Notes: generated from the sequence alone by a model not told the origin. A stretch of 64,000 nt of DNA from Actinoallomurus liliacearum (GCF_039542035.1 NZ_BAABHJ010000005.1:682001-746000); one strand, 5' to 3'. Numbered from the stretch's first letter, positions 32,411 to 41,167 are shown. Translations and numbers: made by a program.

Positions 32411-33388
32411 GTGATCCTGAACCTGAAGCTGGCTGCACTGGCCACCGGTGCCGCGGGCGCCATCGCCGCCGGCGGCGTCGCCTACGCGACCGTGGGGAGC
32501 AGCTCGCCGGCGCCGTCCGCCAAGCCGGTCGCGGACACCGCGAAGAAGGTCGCCCAGCAGGCCGAGGCCGCGGCCCCCACCGCCGCGCCGACCTGCGTGA
32601 CCGTGCCCCAGACCAAGCTGCCGAAGGGCAAGCTGCCGAAGGGCGAGGTGCCCAAGGCCGAGCTGCCCAAGGACAAGCTCCCCAAGGCCGAGCTGCCGAA
32701 GACCGGCGAGAAGCCGAACCTGCCGCTGCCCGCGGACAAGGCGGAGGCCCCGGCGACCGTGCCCACCGGCAAGGTGAAGGCCCCCGAGGGCCTGCCGACC
32801 GACAAGGCGAAGGTCCCGGCCGCCAAGGTCCCGGCCGCCAAGCTCCCGAACGGCAAGGTTCCGACCACCCTGCCGACCTGCGCGCCCGGCTCGACCCAGG
32901 CCACCCAGAGCACGCCGAAGTCCGACACCCCCGTGGCGAAGCCGGGTCTGCCGAAGGTCGGCGTTCCCGAGGCCAAGCTGCCGTCCTGCGACTCGGTCCC
33001 GGCCGTGATCAAGACCACGCGCTCCAAGGCGAAGGACATCACGCTGCCCACCGGCCTGAGCCTCGCCACCACCCACACCCACACGGTCACCGTCCAGAGC
33101 GGCAAGATCTGCGCCGTCACGCAGAAGTTCGCGGCCGCGGGCGGCAAGTACCTCTCGGTGGAGCGGCTGAACGTTCCGCCGCAGGTCACGGCCAAGGAGC
33201 TGGCGGCGGACCTGAAGCTGCCCGAGGGCAACCTGGTCTCGGCCGAGGGCACCCAGACGTGGCAGAGCCCGCTGAGCACCGGCATGCTGTGGATCTCGGA
33301 CAAGGGTTACGCGATCTACCTGACCGGCAGCCCCGCCTACTCGGCTCAGCTTCCGGCGATCGCCACGCAGCTGCGGCAGCTGCACTGA
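32411..33388 (+). CDS. Exported protein with KLPK repeats
   Basis: A 325-residue protein. A hydrophobic N-terminus (LAALATGAAGAIAAGGVAYA, residues about 6-25) looks like a signal peptide or single anchor. Residues about 65-145 are low-complexity repeats of the type (K/A)(L/V)PK(G/A)(K/E), such as LPKGKLPKGEVPKAELPKDK. A globular C-terminal part (about 205-325) has CDSVPAVIKTTRSKAK, LSLATTHTHTVTVQSGKICA and LSTGMLWISDKGYAIYLTGS. Two Cys in the repeat region and two near the globular part may form disulfides. The function is unknown; the repeat spacer may cross the wall. GTG 32411 follows AAAGGGATAGAC. An ECF sigma factor gene follows 80 bases downstream. Confidence 0.7.
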   Translation: MILNLKLAALATGAAGAIAAGGVAYATVGSSSPAPSAKPVADTAKKVAQQAEAAAPTAAPTCVTVPQTKLPKGKLPKGEVPKAELPKDKLPKAELPKTGEKPNLPLPADKAEAPATVPTGKVKAPEGLPTDKAKVPAAKVPAAKLPNGKVPTTLPTCAPGSTQATQSTPKSDTPVAKPGLPKVGVPEAKLPSCDSVPAVIKTTRSKAKDITLPTGLSLATTHTHTVTVQSGKICAVTQKFAAAGGKYLSVERLNVPPQVTAKELAADLKLPEGNLVSAEGTQTWQSPLSTGMLWISDKGYAIYLTGSPAYSAQLPAIATQLRQLH

Positions 33389-33470
33389 GGCTCGGCGCGG
33401 GTGGCCCCTGCGCGGTGGGCCACCCGCGGCCGATTCACATGGATAACGGGCCTACGACGGACGGAGTGCC

Positions 33471-33986
33471 TTGGCGCGTCGAGATGACGAGTCATTCGTC
33501 GAGTTCGTGGCGCAGCGTGGGACGGCGCTGCTTCGGACAGCCCAGCTGCTGTGCGGGGGGCGGACGGATGCGGAGGATCTTCTGCAGACGGCCCTGGAGA
33601 AGGCATATCGGCACTGGGGCAGGATGAGACCCGACGCCGATCCAGAGCCGTATGTCAGGAAGATCCTGGTCAACCTGTCCGTCAGCCGGGCCAGACGATG
33701 GCGGGTGCTGCGGGAGGTCCAGATGGCCGCCCCGCCGGAGACGCCGACGGCGTCCGAGGCGGGCACCGTCGAGCTGCGCGGCGTGCTCATCGAGGAGCTG
33801 AGGCGCCTCGGCCCGCGTCAGCGGGCCGTGCTGGTCCTGCGGTACTGGGAGGACATGTCCGAGGCGGAGACGGCCGCCATGCTCGGCTGCTCGGTCGGCA
33901 CCGTCAAGAGTCAGGCCGCGCGGGGTCTCGCCCGTCTCCGCGAACGAATGGGAAAGTCCGCACAGGCGGCGGCGTCGAGGGGGTGA
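33471..33986 (+). CDS. SigE-family ECF sigma factor
   Basis: A 171-residue extracytoplasmic-function sigma factor. Region 2 reads FVEFVAQRGTALLRTAQLLC then DAEDLLQTALEKAYRHW. Region 4 has LGPRQRAVLVLRYWEDMSEA and MLGCSVGTVKSQAARGLARL. This sequence type is the actinobacterial SigE-family (SACE) group. TTG 33471 is chosen because it follows ACGGAG and begins ARRDDESFVEFVA. The next gene starts three bases after the stop and encodes a one-helix membrane protein, the likely anti-sigma partner. Confidence 0.92.
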   Translation: MARRDDESFVEFVAQRGTALLRTAQLLCGGRTDAEDLLQTALEKAYRHWGRMRPDADPEPYVRKILVNLSVSRARRWRVLREVQMAAPPETPTASEAGTVELRGVLIEELRRLGPRQRAVLVLRYWEDMSEAETAAMLGCSVGTVKSQAARGLARLRERMGKSAQAAASRG

Positions 33987-33989
33987 ACC

Positions 33990-34739
33990 ATGGATCTGGA
34001 GGACGAGCTCCGGCAGGCCATGGCGGAGCATGTCACGGGGGTGTCCGCGCCCGGCACGCTGGCGCATGAGGCGAAGCGCCGCCATCAGCGGACGGTACGA
34101 CGGCGGGCGACCGTCGCGGTGGCGGCGGCCGGGGTCGTGGTCGCCATCGCGGTGATCCCGACCTATCAGGCGATCCGCCCGCAACCCGTCAGCGCTCCGG
34201 GACCCGAGGGGCGGCACCACGGGACGGGCGGGGCCACGACGGCCGGGTCCGCCCCGCCGTCGCCGTCGGCGGCGCGGAGCAGCGGCTCCACGGCACCGTC
34301 CGCCGACCCATCCGCCACGACCCGCCCGGGTGCGCGGCCGTCGCGGCATCCGAGCAACGGCACGCACGGCACCGTGCCGGACATCGGCCGGGCGCTGCTG
34401 GCGTACCTCCCCGCGGGCATCGACCCACACGACACCTGCCACACCGCGAGCACCGGCGCCCGCCGCACCACGACCTGCCGCTGGACCGGCCCGGCCGGCT
34501 GGATCGAGGTACGACTCGTGCGCGACGACACGCTCAAGGGACCCGGCGACATGGGGTTCACGCCGTCCGCGGCGCAACACGCCGAGGTGCACGGCCATAC
34601 CGCCCTGCGCGCCGCCGCGAGCGCGACGTTCGGCCAGGTCATGTGGATCGAGCGGTCGGGGCTCGGCGTCTGGGTCGGGGTCAGCCCGACGCTCGGCACC
34701 CACCTCATGCGGGTCGCCGAGGGCGTCCGCGTCGACTGA
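33990..34739 (+). CDS. Membrane protein, probable anti-sigma partner
   Basis: A 249-residue protein. The N-terminus (about 1-35) is cytosolic, with LEDELRQAMAEHVTGVSAPG and a basic stretch, then one helix (VAVAAAGVVVAIAVIPTY, about 40-58), a Ser/Pro/Thr-rich linker, and an extracytoplasmic part with HDTCHTASTGARRTTTCRWT whose two cysteines may pair. No zinc anti-sigma HxxxCxxC motif is seen, so it is a non-classical partner if it is one. The assignment rests on its position three bases after the ECF gene and its membrane topology. Confidence 0.75.
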   Translation: MDLEDELRQAMAEHVTGVSAPGTLAHEAKRRHQRTVRRRATVAVAAAGVVVAIAVIPTYQAIRPQPVSAPGPEGRHHGTGGATTAGSAPPSPSAARSSGSTAPSADPSATTRPGARPSRHPSNGTHGTVPDIGRALLAYLPAGIDPHDTCHTASTGARRTTTCRWTGPAGWIEVRLVRDDTLKGPGDMGFTPSAAQHAEVHGHTALRAAASATFGQVMWIERSGLGVWVGVSPTLGTHLMRVAEGVRVD

Positions 34740-34890
34740 ACCCCGCCGACCGGGCCGCCGCGCGCCGACCGAGCCCGGCTGGAGGCCGGCCGGCTGGGGA
34801 GACCGACCGGCTGGGGAGACCGGTCGGCCGACCGGGGGGCCGGTCGGGTGGGGGATGAAGCCGGGGGCCGATCGAGTCGGGGCGATCGAG

Positions 34891-34934
34891 CCGGTCGGGG
34901 TCGACTCGGCCCGCCCCGAGTCGACCCCGACCGG
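34891..34934. terminator. Perfect 19-bp hairpin
   Basis: Arms 34891-34909 (CCGGTCGGGGTCGACTCGG) and 34916-34934 with loop CCCGCC. It lies between the membrane protein gene and convergent aspC. A 17-base tandem repeat (34790-34806, 34807-34823) precedes it. The region holds no gene. Confidence 0.6.
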
Positions 34935-34980
34935 CGCTGCGGCGTGGACCGTCGCAGCGATCGTCAGGGCCATACCGGAG

Positions 34981-35012
34981 ACGCCCCACGAGCACCGTGG
35001 CACTCGTGGGGC
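34981..35012 (-). terminator. Terminator after aspC
   Basis: ACGCCCCACGAG (34981-34992) pairs perfectly with CTCGTGGGGCGT (35001-35012), a 12-bp stem, 20 bases beyond the aspC stop on the minus strand. Confidence 0.6.
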
Positions 35013-35031
35013 GTCGTGGTGTCCTCAGGGG

Positions 35032-36234
35032 TCAGTGGGCCTCGGACAGCAGCTTGGCCACGCGGCCGACGCCTTCGGCCAGGTCCTCGTCGCCGAGCGC
35101 GTAGGACAGGCGGAAGTAGCCCGGCGTGCCGAACGCCTCGCCGGGGACCAGGGCCACCTCGGCCTCCTCGAGGATCAGGGCGGCCAGCTCGACGGAGGTC
35201 TGCGGGCGCTTGCCGCGGATCTCCTTGCCCAGCAGCTCCTTGACCGACGGGTAGGCGTAGAAGGCGCCCTTCGGCTCGGGGCACAGGACGCCGGGGATGT
35301 CGTTCAGCATCCGCACCATCGTCTTGCGGCGCCGGTCGAACGCCGTGCGCATCTCCGCGACGGCGGACAGGTCACCGGACACCGCGGCGAGCGCCGCGGC
35401 CTGTGAGACATTGGCCACATTCGAGGTCGCGTGCGACTGAAGGTTCGTCGCGGCCTTCACGACGTCCTGCGGGCCGATCAGCCAGCCCACGCGCCAGCCG
35501 GTCATCGCGTAGGTCTTGGCCACTCCGTTGAGCACGAGGGTGCGGTCGGCCAGCTCCGGCACGACCACCGGCATCGAGGAGAACTCCGCGTCCCCGTAGA
35601 CCAGGTGCTCGTAGATCTCGTCGGTGACGACCCACAGGCCGTGCTCGGCGGCCCAGCGACCGATCTCGGCGACCTGCTCGCGGGTGTACACCGCGCCGGT
35701 CGGGTTGGACGGGGAGACGAACAGCAGCACCTTGGTCCGGTCGGTGCGCGCCTGCTCGAGCTGGTCGACGCTCACCAGGTAGCCGGTGGTCTCGTCGGCG
35801 ACCACGTCGACCGGTACGCCGCCCGCCAGCTTGATCGACTCGGGGTAGGTCGTCCAGTACGGGGTCGGCACCAGCACCTCGTCGCCCGGGTCGAGCAGCG
35901 CGGCGAACGCCTCGTACACCGCCTGCTTGCCGCCGTTGGTGATGAGCACCTGCGACGCCTCGACCTCGTAGCCGGAGTCGCGCCTGGTCTTCTCCGCGAC
36001 AGCGGCCTTGAGCTCGGGCAGCCCACCGGCCGGCGTGTACTTGTGGAACCGCGGGTTGTGGCACGCCTTGACGGCGGCCTCCACGATGTAGTCCGGAGTC
36101 GGGAAGTCGGGCTCGCCGGCGCCGAATCCGATCACCGGACGCCCCGCGGCCTTCAGCGCCTTGGCCTTGGCATCGACGGCGAGCGTCGCGGATTCGGAGA
36201 TCGCGGCGATCCGAGCGGAGATTCGAGAGCTCAT
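35032..36234 (-). CDS. aspC: Aspartate aminotransferase (class I)
   Basis: A 400-residue PLP enzyme that transfers the amino group between aspartate and 2-oxoglutarate in the cytosol. Signs of the fold-type I, AT-Ib group are IGFGAGEPDFPTPDYIVEA near residue 35, KYTPAGGLPELKAAVAEKTR, VLITNGGKQAVYEAF, LFVSPSNPTGAVYT and GVAKTYAMTGWRVGW, whose lysine (about residue 240) binds PLP. The C-terminus FRLSYALGDEDL holds the substrate-binding arginine. ATG 36234 begins MSSRISARIAAISESATLAV. It is divergent from tRNA-Trp, as in other actinomycetes. Confidence 0.95.
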   Translation of the reverse strand: MSSRISARIAAISESATLAVDAKAKALKAAGRPVIGFGAGEPDFPTPDYIVEAAVKACHNPRFHKYTPAGGLPELKAAVAEKTRRDSGYEVEASQVLITNGGKQAVYEAFAALLDPGDEVLVPTPYWTTYPESIKLAGGVPVDVVADETTGYLVSVDQLEQARTDRTKVLLFVSPSNPTGAVYTREQVAEIGRWAAEHGLWVVTDEIYEHLVYGDAEFSSMPVVVPELADRTLVLNGVAKTYAMTGWRVGWLIGPQDVVKAATNLQSHATSNVANVSQAAALAAVSGDLSAVAEMRTAFDRRRKTMVRMLNDIPGVLCPEPKGAFYAYPSVKELLGKEIRGKRPQTSVELAALILEEAEVALVPGEAFGTPGYFRLSYALGDEDLAEGVGRVAKLLSEAH

Positions 36235-36422
36235 ACCGCCTATCGTCGCAGACGGCGCGGCAGGTCTCAGCCCGATATCCCCCTTACGGAGACGGGGCTC
36301 CGGAGGGGCGCGGCGGACCTGATCGGCGTTTGGTTCGACGCGGGGGCGGTTTGAGACGTAGACTGCGTGACCTAGTGGCGTCCTGCATGGTTCACGCGTG
36401 CCATGATGTGGCGACACTGCGA

Positions 36423-36496
36423 AGGGCAGTAGCTCAATTGGCCAGAGTCCCGGTCTCCAAAACCGGTGGTTGGGGGTTCGAGTCCCTCCTGCCCTG
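36423..36496 (+). tRNA. tRNA-Trp (CCA)
   Basis: Acceptor AGGGCAG (36423-36429) pairs with CTGCCCT (36489-36495), G discriminator. The anticodon stem CCGGT/ACCGG encloses CTCCAAA with anticodon CCA. The T-arm has TTCGAGT. CCA tail is not encoded. It sits directly upstream of secE as in many actinobacteria. Confidence 0.95.
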
Positions 36497-36597
36497 CGGA
36501 ATACGGTTCGTGCACGGCATACGTGCGCGGGCGTACTAAAGCGCACGCCCACACCGGAAGTTCGCGACACAACCGACGAGGGGATGCGTCGACACCA

Positions 36598-36840
36598 ATG
36601 GCGACCGAGACGCGCGGCGAGACCGCGACCAAGGACAACGGCAAGTCCGTCAAGAAGCGGACGTCGCCGCTTCTGTTCTACCGCCAGGTGGTCGCTGAGC
36701 TTCGCAAGGTCATCTGGCCTACGCGCAACGAGCTCATCACCTACACGACCGTGTCGCTGGTCTTCGTGATCATCGTCGTGGCGATCGTGTTCGGTCTCGA
36801 CAACGCCTTCTCCTGGGTTGTGCTGAAGCTCTTCGGCTGA
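36598..36840 (+). CDS. secE: Preprotein translocase subunit SecE
   Basis: An 80-residue, single-helix subunit of the SecYEG channel. The conserved amphipathic segment is FYRQVVAELRKVIWPTRNEL, followed by a membrane helix (about 55-75). The N-terminal 25 residues are charged and variable. The ATG at 36598 fits the family length. It is the first gene of secE-nusG-rplK-rplA, 42 bases before nusG. Confidence 0.95.
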   Translation: MATETRGETATKDNGKSVKKRTSPLLFYRQVVAELRKVIWPTRNELITYTTVSLVFVIIVVAIVFGLDNAFSWVVLKLFG

Positions 36841-36882
36841 TCGCGTGCCGGATTCCATCAGCAACCCACACCGAGAGAAAGA

Positions 36883-37620
36883 GTGACCGTGTCCGAGTCC
36901 CCAGAGCTTCACGACGAGGCCATCGAAGAGGCCGAATCGGTGGAAGCGCCGGCTTCGGCCGAGGCTGAGGAAGTCGCCACGGAGTCCGACGAAACGTCCG
37001 CCCAAGCGTCCGAAGAGGCGTCCGACGAGGCGTCGGACCCGGTCGAAGAGTTCACCACGCAGCTGCGGCTCCTTCCGGGCGAGTGGTACGTCGTTCACTC
37101 GTACGCCGGTTATGAGAACCGCGTGAAGACCAACATCGAGCAGCGCACCCAGTCGCTCAACATGGAGGACTTCATCTTCCAGGTCGAGGTGCCGCAGCAC
37201 GAGGTCACCGAGGTCAAGGGCGGCAAGCGTCAGAAGGTCAACGAGAAGGTCCTGCCGGGCTACATCCTGGTCCGCATGGAGCTCACCGACGAGTCCTGGG
37301 CGGCCGTCCGGAACACGCCGGGCGTGACCGGCTTCGTGGGCCTGTCGAACACCCCGTCGCCGCTGCACCTCCGGGAGGTGGCGACGCTGCTCGCGCCCGA
37401 GCCCGAGGAGCAGGCCAAGACCAAGGAGACGGCGAAGGCCGCGGCCACCGTCGACTTCGAGGTCGGCGAGTCGGTCACCGTCATGGACGGCCCGTTCGCC
37501 ACGCTGCCCGCGACCGTCAACGAGATCAACGCCGAGGCGCAGAAGCTCAAGGTGCTGGTGTCGATCTTCGGTCGGGAGACTCCGGTCGAGCTGTCCTTCA
37601 ACCAGGTCTCCAAGATCTGA
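36883..37620 (+). CDS. nusG: Transcription termination/antitermination factor NusG
   Basis: A 245-residue factor that joins RNA polymerase, Rho and ribosome S10. An acidic N-terminal extension of about 60 residues, rich in Glu/Ala/Ser, is common in actinobacteria. The NGN domain has GEWYVVHSYAGYENRVKTNI and PGYILVRMELTDESW. The C-terminal KOW domain has VGESVTVMDGPFATLPATVN and the FGRETPVELSFNQVSKI end. GTG 36883 or GTG 36889 could start it (two residues difference). Confidence 0.95.
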   Translation: MTVSESPELHDEAIEEAESVEAPASAEAEEVATESDETSAQASEEASDEASDPVEEFTTQLRLLPGEWYVVHSYAGYENRVKTNIEQRTQSLNMEDFIFQVEVPQHEVTEVKGGKRQKVNEKVLPGYILVRMELTDESWAAVRNTPGVTGFVGLSNTPSPLHLREVATLLAPEPEEQAKTKETAKAAATVDFEVGESVTVMDGPFATLPATVNEINAEAQKLKVLVSIFGRETPVELSFNQVSKI

Positions 37621-37776
37621 CGACGGAGCACGCCGCTCCGGCGAATACGCTCCACAGACGACCCCGCGTGCCCGCGGGGAAGACGGTCCCAACGCGGTGG
37701 TCGACGTTCCATCCGCCGCGTCGCCCGTGTGTACGGGAGTGGGGACCGACGAAGAATCGGAACGAAAGGGTGAGGC

Positions 37777-38211
37777 ATGCCTCCCAAGAAGAAGAAGGTC
37801 ACCGCGATCGTCAAGGTCCAGCTGCAGGCCGGACAGGCGACGCCCGCGCCGCCCGTCGGTACCGCGCTCGGTCCGCACGGCGTGAACATCATGGACTTCT
37901 GCAAGCAGTACAACGCTGCGACGGAGTCCCAGCGCGGCAACGTCATCCCCGTAGAGATCACCATCTACGAGGACCGTTCGTTCACCTTCGTCACGAAGAC
38001 CCCGCCGGCCGCGCAGCTGATCAAGAAGGCCGCCGGCGTCGACAAGGGCAGCAGCGAGCCCCACAAGACGAAGGTCGGCTCGATCACCCGCGACCAGCTC
38101 CGGGAGATCGCCGCCACCAAGATGCAGGACCTCAACGCCAACTCGCCCGAGCAGGCCGAGAAGATCGTCGCCGGCACCGCCCGCTCGATGGGCATCACGG
38201 TCGCCGACTGA
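37777..38211 (+). CDS. rplK: 50S ribosomal protein L11
   Basis: A 144-residue ribosomal protein of the GTPase-associated centre. It has the N-terminal KVQLQAGQATPAPPVGTALG motif, GVNIMDFCKQYNAAT and the C-terminal RNA-binding GTARSMGITV. It lies in the order nusG-rplK-rplA and starts with ATG 37777 behind GAAAGGGTGAGG. The 156 bases after nusG may hold a leader, but I see no certain structure. Confidence 0.97.
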   Translation: MPPKKKKVTAIVKVQLQAGQATPAPPVGTALGPHGVNIMDFCKQYNAATESQRGNVIPVEITIYEDRSFTFVTKTPPAAQLIKKAAGVDKGSSEPHKTKVGSITRDQLREIAATKMQDLNANSPEQAEKIVAGTARSMGITVAD

Positions 38212-38400
38212 CCCGCACCCGCCGACGAGCGAGTGCGACAGTAGGCGCCGTGTCCGGCACGGCGTGTGCCGGATGACGGGCTCGGCCGCGGACTCCGCGG
38301 GGGCGACGTCCCCGCGGGGAATGCCGTCGGCCCGGCCGAAACCTCATGTGGGAGGGCCGCGCGCAGGCCCGGACCACAAGCTCCAGATCAGGAGAAGAAG

Positions 38401-39126
38401 ATGAAGCGCAGCAAGGCGTACCGCAACGCCGACAACAAGATCGACAAGTCGGCGCTCTACAGCCCGGCCGAGGCCGTGAAGCTGGCCAAGGAGACCTCGC
38501 CGACCAAGTTCGACGCCACCGTCGAGGTCGCGTTCCGGCTCGGGGTCGACCCCCGTAAGGCCGACCAGATGGTCCGTGGCACCGTCAACCTGCCGCACGG
38601 CACCGGTAAGACCGCCCGCGTGCTGGTCATCACCGGTGGCGCGAAGGCCGACGAGGCCCGCGAGGCCGGCGCCGACCACGTCGGCTCCGACGACATGATC
38701 GAGCGGATCCAGGGCGGCTGGCTCGACTTCGACGCGGTCGTGGCGACCCCGGACATGATGGGCAAGGTCGGCCGCCTCGGCCGCGTGCTCGGCCCCCGTG
38801 GTCTCATGCCGAACCCGAAGACCGGCACCGTTACCACCGACGTGGCCAAGGCCGTGTCCGACATCAAGGGCGGCAAGATCGAGTTCCGCGTGGACCGCCA
38901 CGGGAACCTGCACTTCATCGCCGGCAAGACGTCCTTCTCCGAGAAGCAGCTCGTGGAGAACTACGCCGCCGCGCTGGAGGAGATCCTGCGGCTCAAGCCG
39001 TCGGCGGCCAAGGGGCGTTACATCAAGAAGGCGACCCTGAGCACGACGATGGGCCCGGGCATCCCGGTCGACCCGAACGTCACGCGCAACCTCGCCGCGG
39101 AGCTGGAAGAGTCCGCGGCGAGCTGA
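38401..39126 (+). CDS. rplA: 50S ribosomal protein L1
   Basis: A 241-residue protein of the L1 stalk. Landmarks are DKSALYSPAEAVKLAKETSP, FRLGVDPRKADQMVRGTVNL and the loop VLGPRGLMPNPKTGTVT that binds 23S rRNA. ATG 38401 is preceded by AGGAGAAGAAG. Dimeric feedback on its own rplKA mRNA is known for the family, but the binding structure is not visible here. The gene ends with the terminator at 39171-39201. Confidence 0.97.
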   Translation: MKRSKAYRNADNKIDKSALYSPAEAVKLAKETSPTKFDATVEVAFRLGVDPRKADQMVRGTVNLPHGTGKTARVLVITGGAKADEAREAGADHVGSDDMIERIQGGWLDFDAVVATPDMMGKVGRLGRVLGPRGLMPNPKTGTVTTDVAKAVSDIKGGKIEFRVDRHGNLHFIAGKTSFSEKQLVENYAAALEEILRLKPSAAKGRYIKKATLSTTMGPGIPVDPNVTRNLAAELEESAAS

Positions 39127-39170
39127 CGCAGTGAGCACCGCGGTGAGCTGACGTATCAGCGAAACGCGCA

Positions 39171-39201
39171 AAGGGGCGTCCCCGTTTCGGGGGCGCCCCT
39201 T
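39171..39201 (+). terminator. Terminator after rplA
   Basis: AAGGGGCGTCCCCG (39171-39184) pairs with CGGGGGCGCCCCTT (39188-39201, one wobble), loop TTT. It ends the secE-nusG-rplKA unit. Confidence 0.75.
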
Positions 39202-39371
39202 CGCGTTGCGTCATCCCCCGGTACGACTTACGTCGCACTCGGGCGAATGGGATCTGGTCCCCATGGGGGATGTTTACAAGATCTACGGAGGTAACACTCA
39301 ATAGTGCTGGAACCAGAGGCGTTCGCGCTCTCATCGAGCCGGGGGCCGTACGCGATACGCAGGAGGGTTCA

Positions 39372-40208
39372 ATGGTTCGTCGATATGCCGTGGGTACAGC
39401 CGCCGGTGCCGCCTTGGTCGTTTCCCTTGCCGGGTGCGGGGCCGCCGGGAAGGACGGCGCCGGCGCGGTGAACGTCTCCGCCGCCCAGGCGATCACTCTG
39501 GCGGCGCAGAAGACCAGCACCGTCAAGTCGTACAAGGTCGACATCACCGAGAGCGGCAGCGGGAAGGCCGCCTCGAAGGCGCACGGGGTCGTACAGGTCC
39601 GGCTCAGCCCCGAGCTCGCCGCGGTCGGCACCCTCGACTCGGCCGGCTTCGGCGGCCGCTCGGTGGGGACCGGCCTGCGGGCGATCCTTCTCGGTGACGC
39701 CCTCTACGGGAAGGTCCCCTCGCAGCTGTCGCAGTTCGCTGGCGGCAAGCAGTGGGTGAAGTTCTCCGTCTCGCAGGCCGCGCAGCAGGCCGGTGTGAAC
39801 CTGAACGACATCCTCAAGCAGGCCGATCCCGCGCAGCAGACGAAGATCTTCACCAGCTCGAAGGACGTGCGCAAGGTCGGTACGCAGACCATCAACGGGG
39901 CGAAGACCACGCACTACACCGGAACGATCACCGCGCAGGACGCCGCGGCGCAGCTGTCCGGTAAGGCCAAGCAGTCGTTCCAGGACCTGTACCAGAAGAG
40001 CGGTGCGAAGAAGGTCGTGTTCGACCTGTGGGTCGGCTCGGACAACCTGCCGCGCAAGCTGACGGCCAAGGGCGCCGAGTCGGGCGGTTCGGCCACCGCC
40101 ACCATGATCTACAGCGACTTCAACAAGTCGTTCAGCGTGTCCGCGCCGCCGGCGAACCAGGTCGCCGATGGCTCGCAGCTCCTGCAGAACTGGGGCTCCG
40201 GCCACTGA
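39372..40208 (+). CDS. Lipoprotein, LppX/LprG-like
   Basis: A 278-residue lipoprotein. The signal peptide VGTAAGAALVVSLAGC ends in a lipobox (LAGC), so it is anchored by Cys about 21. The rest looks like one beta-alpha domain with STVKSYKVDITESGSGKAAS, ALYGKVPSQLSQFAGGKQWV, INGAKTTHYTGTITAQDAAA and KKVVFDLWVGSDNLPRKLTA, the pattern of the LppX/LprG/LolA-like family that carries lipids. A lipid-carrier role fits the mce operon 2 kb downstream, but is inferred. ATG 39372 is preceded by AGGAGGGTTCA. Confidence 0.85.
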   Translation: MVRRYAVGTAAGAALVVSLAGCGAAGKDGAGAVNVSAAQAITLAAQKTSTVKSYKVDITESGSGKAASKAHGVVQVRLSPELAAVGTLDSAGFGGRSVGTGLRAILLGDALYGKVPSQLSQFAGGKQWVKFSVSQAAQQAGVNLNDILKQADPAQQTKIFTSSKDVRKVGTQTINGAKTTHYTGTITAQDAAAQLSGKAKQSFQDLYQKSGAKKVVFDLWVGSDNLPRKLTAKGAESGGSATATMIYSDFNKSFSVSAPPANQVADGSQLLQNWGSGH

Positions 40209-40251
40209 GTCCGGTAGTGCGGACGGCCCGGCCCCCCGGGCGGTTCGGAAT

Positions 40252-40293
40252 GGCGCGCCCCGCGGCTCGGACGCCGCGGGGCGCGCCCTTTTC
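40252..40293 (+). terminator. Terminator after the lipoprotein gene
   Basis: GGCGCGCCCCGCGGC (40252-40266) pairs perfectly with GCCGCGGGGCGCGCC (40273-40287), followed by CTTTTCT. Confidence 0.88.
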
Positions 40294-40369
40294 TCCAGCC
40301 CGACGCAGCCCGACGGCCGCCGCGCCACCGCCGGATCGAAGGCTCGGCAAAGGACCCGTGAGTGCGGAT

Positions 40370-40398
40370 TTGGTCGTCTCGGCGGGATCGCGTACGCT
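40370..40398 (+). promoter_or_regulatory. Promoter of rplJ-rplL
   Basis: TTGGTC (40370-40375) and TACGCT (40393-40398) with a 17-base spacer. Confidence 0.6.
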
Positions 40399-40409
40399 GT
40401 TCTACGCCG

Positions 40410-40591
40410 AAGACCGCCGGTCGTCACCCACGGGGTGACTGAAGGTCCCGCACAGCGGGCGGCCCGCGTAGGTGACATTGAGAGCTGAGACGTGACCGGG
40501 TGCTGGTCATGTCATCCGCCCCGTGCGCCTGCGCCGGGGCGTTCGTCGTTTCTCGGGCCTTCTCCACCGGCGCACATCTGGAAGGAGGCCC
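40410..40591 (+). promoter_or_regulatory. L10 leader of rplJ
   Basis: The roughly 180 bases between the promoter and rplJ contain the elements expected of an L10-type autogenous leader: AGGTCCCGCACAGCGGGCGG, GTAGGTGACATTGAG and a GC hairpin (GCGCCTGCGCCGGGGCG). L10(L12) binds such leaders to control the operon. It was recognised by position and pattern, not by covariance search. Confidence 0.5.
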
Positions 40592-41167
40592 ATGGCGAGG
40601 GCGGACAAGGCGGCAGCGGTCGCCGAGCTCAAGAGCGAGTTCGAGAGCTCGAGCGGTGCAGTGCTGACCGAGTACCGCGGGCTCACCGTGGCGCAGATCA
40701 GTGAGCTGCGCCGATCGCTCGGTGAGAATGCACGTTTCGCCGTGGTGAAGAACACGCTGACCAAGATCGCCGCGCGCGAGGCCGGGGTCACCGAGGAGCT
40801 CGAGCAGCTGCTCCAGGGCCCGTCGGCGATCGCGTTCGTCAAGGGCGATGTGGTCGAGGCCGCCAAGGGCCTGCGTGACTTCGCCAAGGCCAACCCGAAC
40901 CTGGTGATCAAGGGCGGCGTCGTCGACGGCAAGCCGATGACGTCCGAGGACATCACCACGCTCGCCTCCCTCGAGTCCCGCGAGGTCCTCCTCGCGAAGC
41001 TCGCGGGTGCGATGAAGGCGTCGATGGGCAACGCCGCCGCTCTCTTCAACGCCCTGCCGGTCAAGGCCGCTCAGCTGGCCGAGGCCCTGCGGGTCAAGCG
41101 CGAAGAGGAAGGCGGGGCCGCCGAGGCCCCTGCCGAGGCGCCGGCCGAGACGTCGGACGAGGGTTGA
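40592..41167 (+). CDS. rplJ: 50S ribosomal protein L10
   Basis: A 191-residue stalk base protein. It has KAAAVAELKSEFESSSGAVL, EYRGLTVAQISELRRSLGEN, KNTLTKIAAREAG and the C-terminal helix that carries L7/L12 dimers. An acidic Ala/Glu-rich tail follows (AAEAPAEAPAETSDEG). ATG 40592 follows GGAAGGAGGCC. It is cotranscribed with rplL. Confidence 0.97.
   Translation: MARADKAAAVAELKSEFESSSGAVLTEYRGLTVAQISELRRSLGENARFAVVKNTLTKIAAREAGVTEELEQLLQGPSAIAFVKGDVVEAAKGLRDFAKANPNLVIKGGVVDGKPMTSEDITTLASLESREVLLAKLAGAMKASMGNAAALFNALPVKAAQLAEALRVKREEEGGAAEAPAEAPAETSDEG

Noticed and set aside
32620..32860. Repeats suggesting a satellite or CRISPR
   Set aside because: They encode the in-frame KLPK repeats of an exported protein.
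35238..38064. Minus-strand frame running from aspC through secE, nusG and rplK
   Set aside because: The extension beyond ATG 36234 covers known plus-strand genes and tRNA-Trp.
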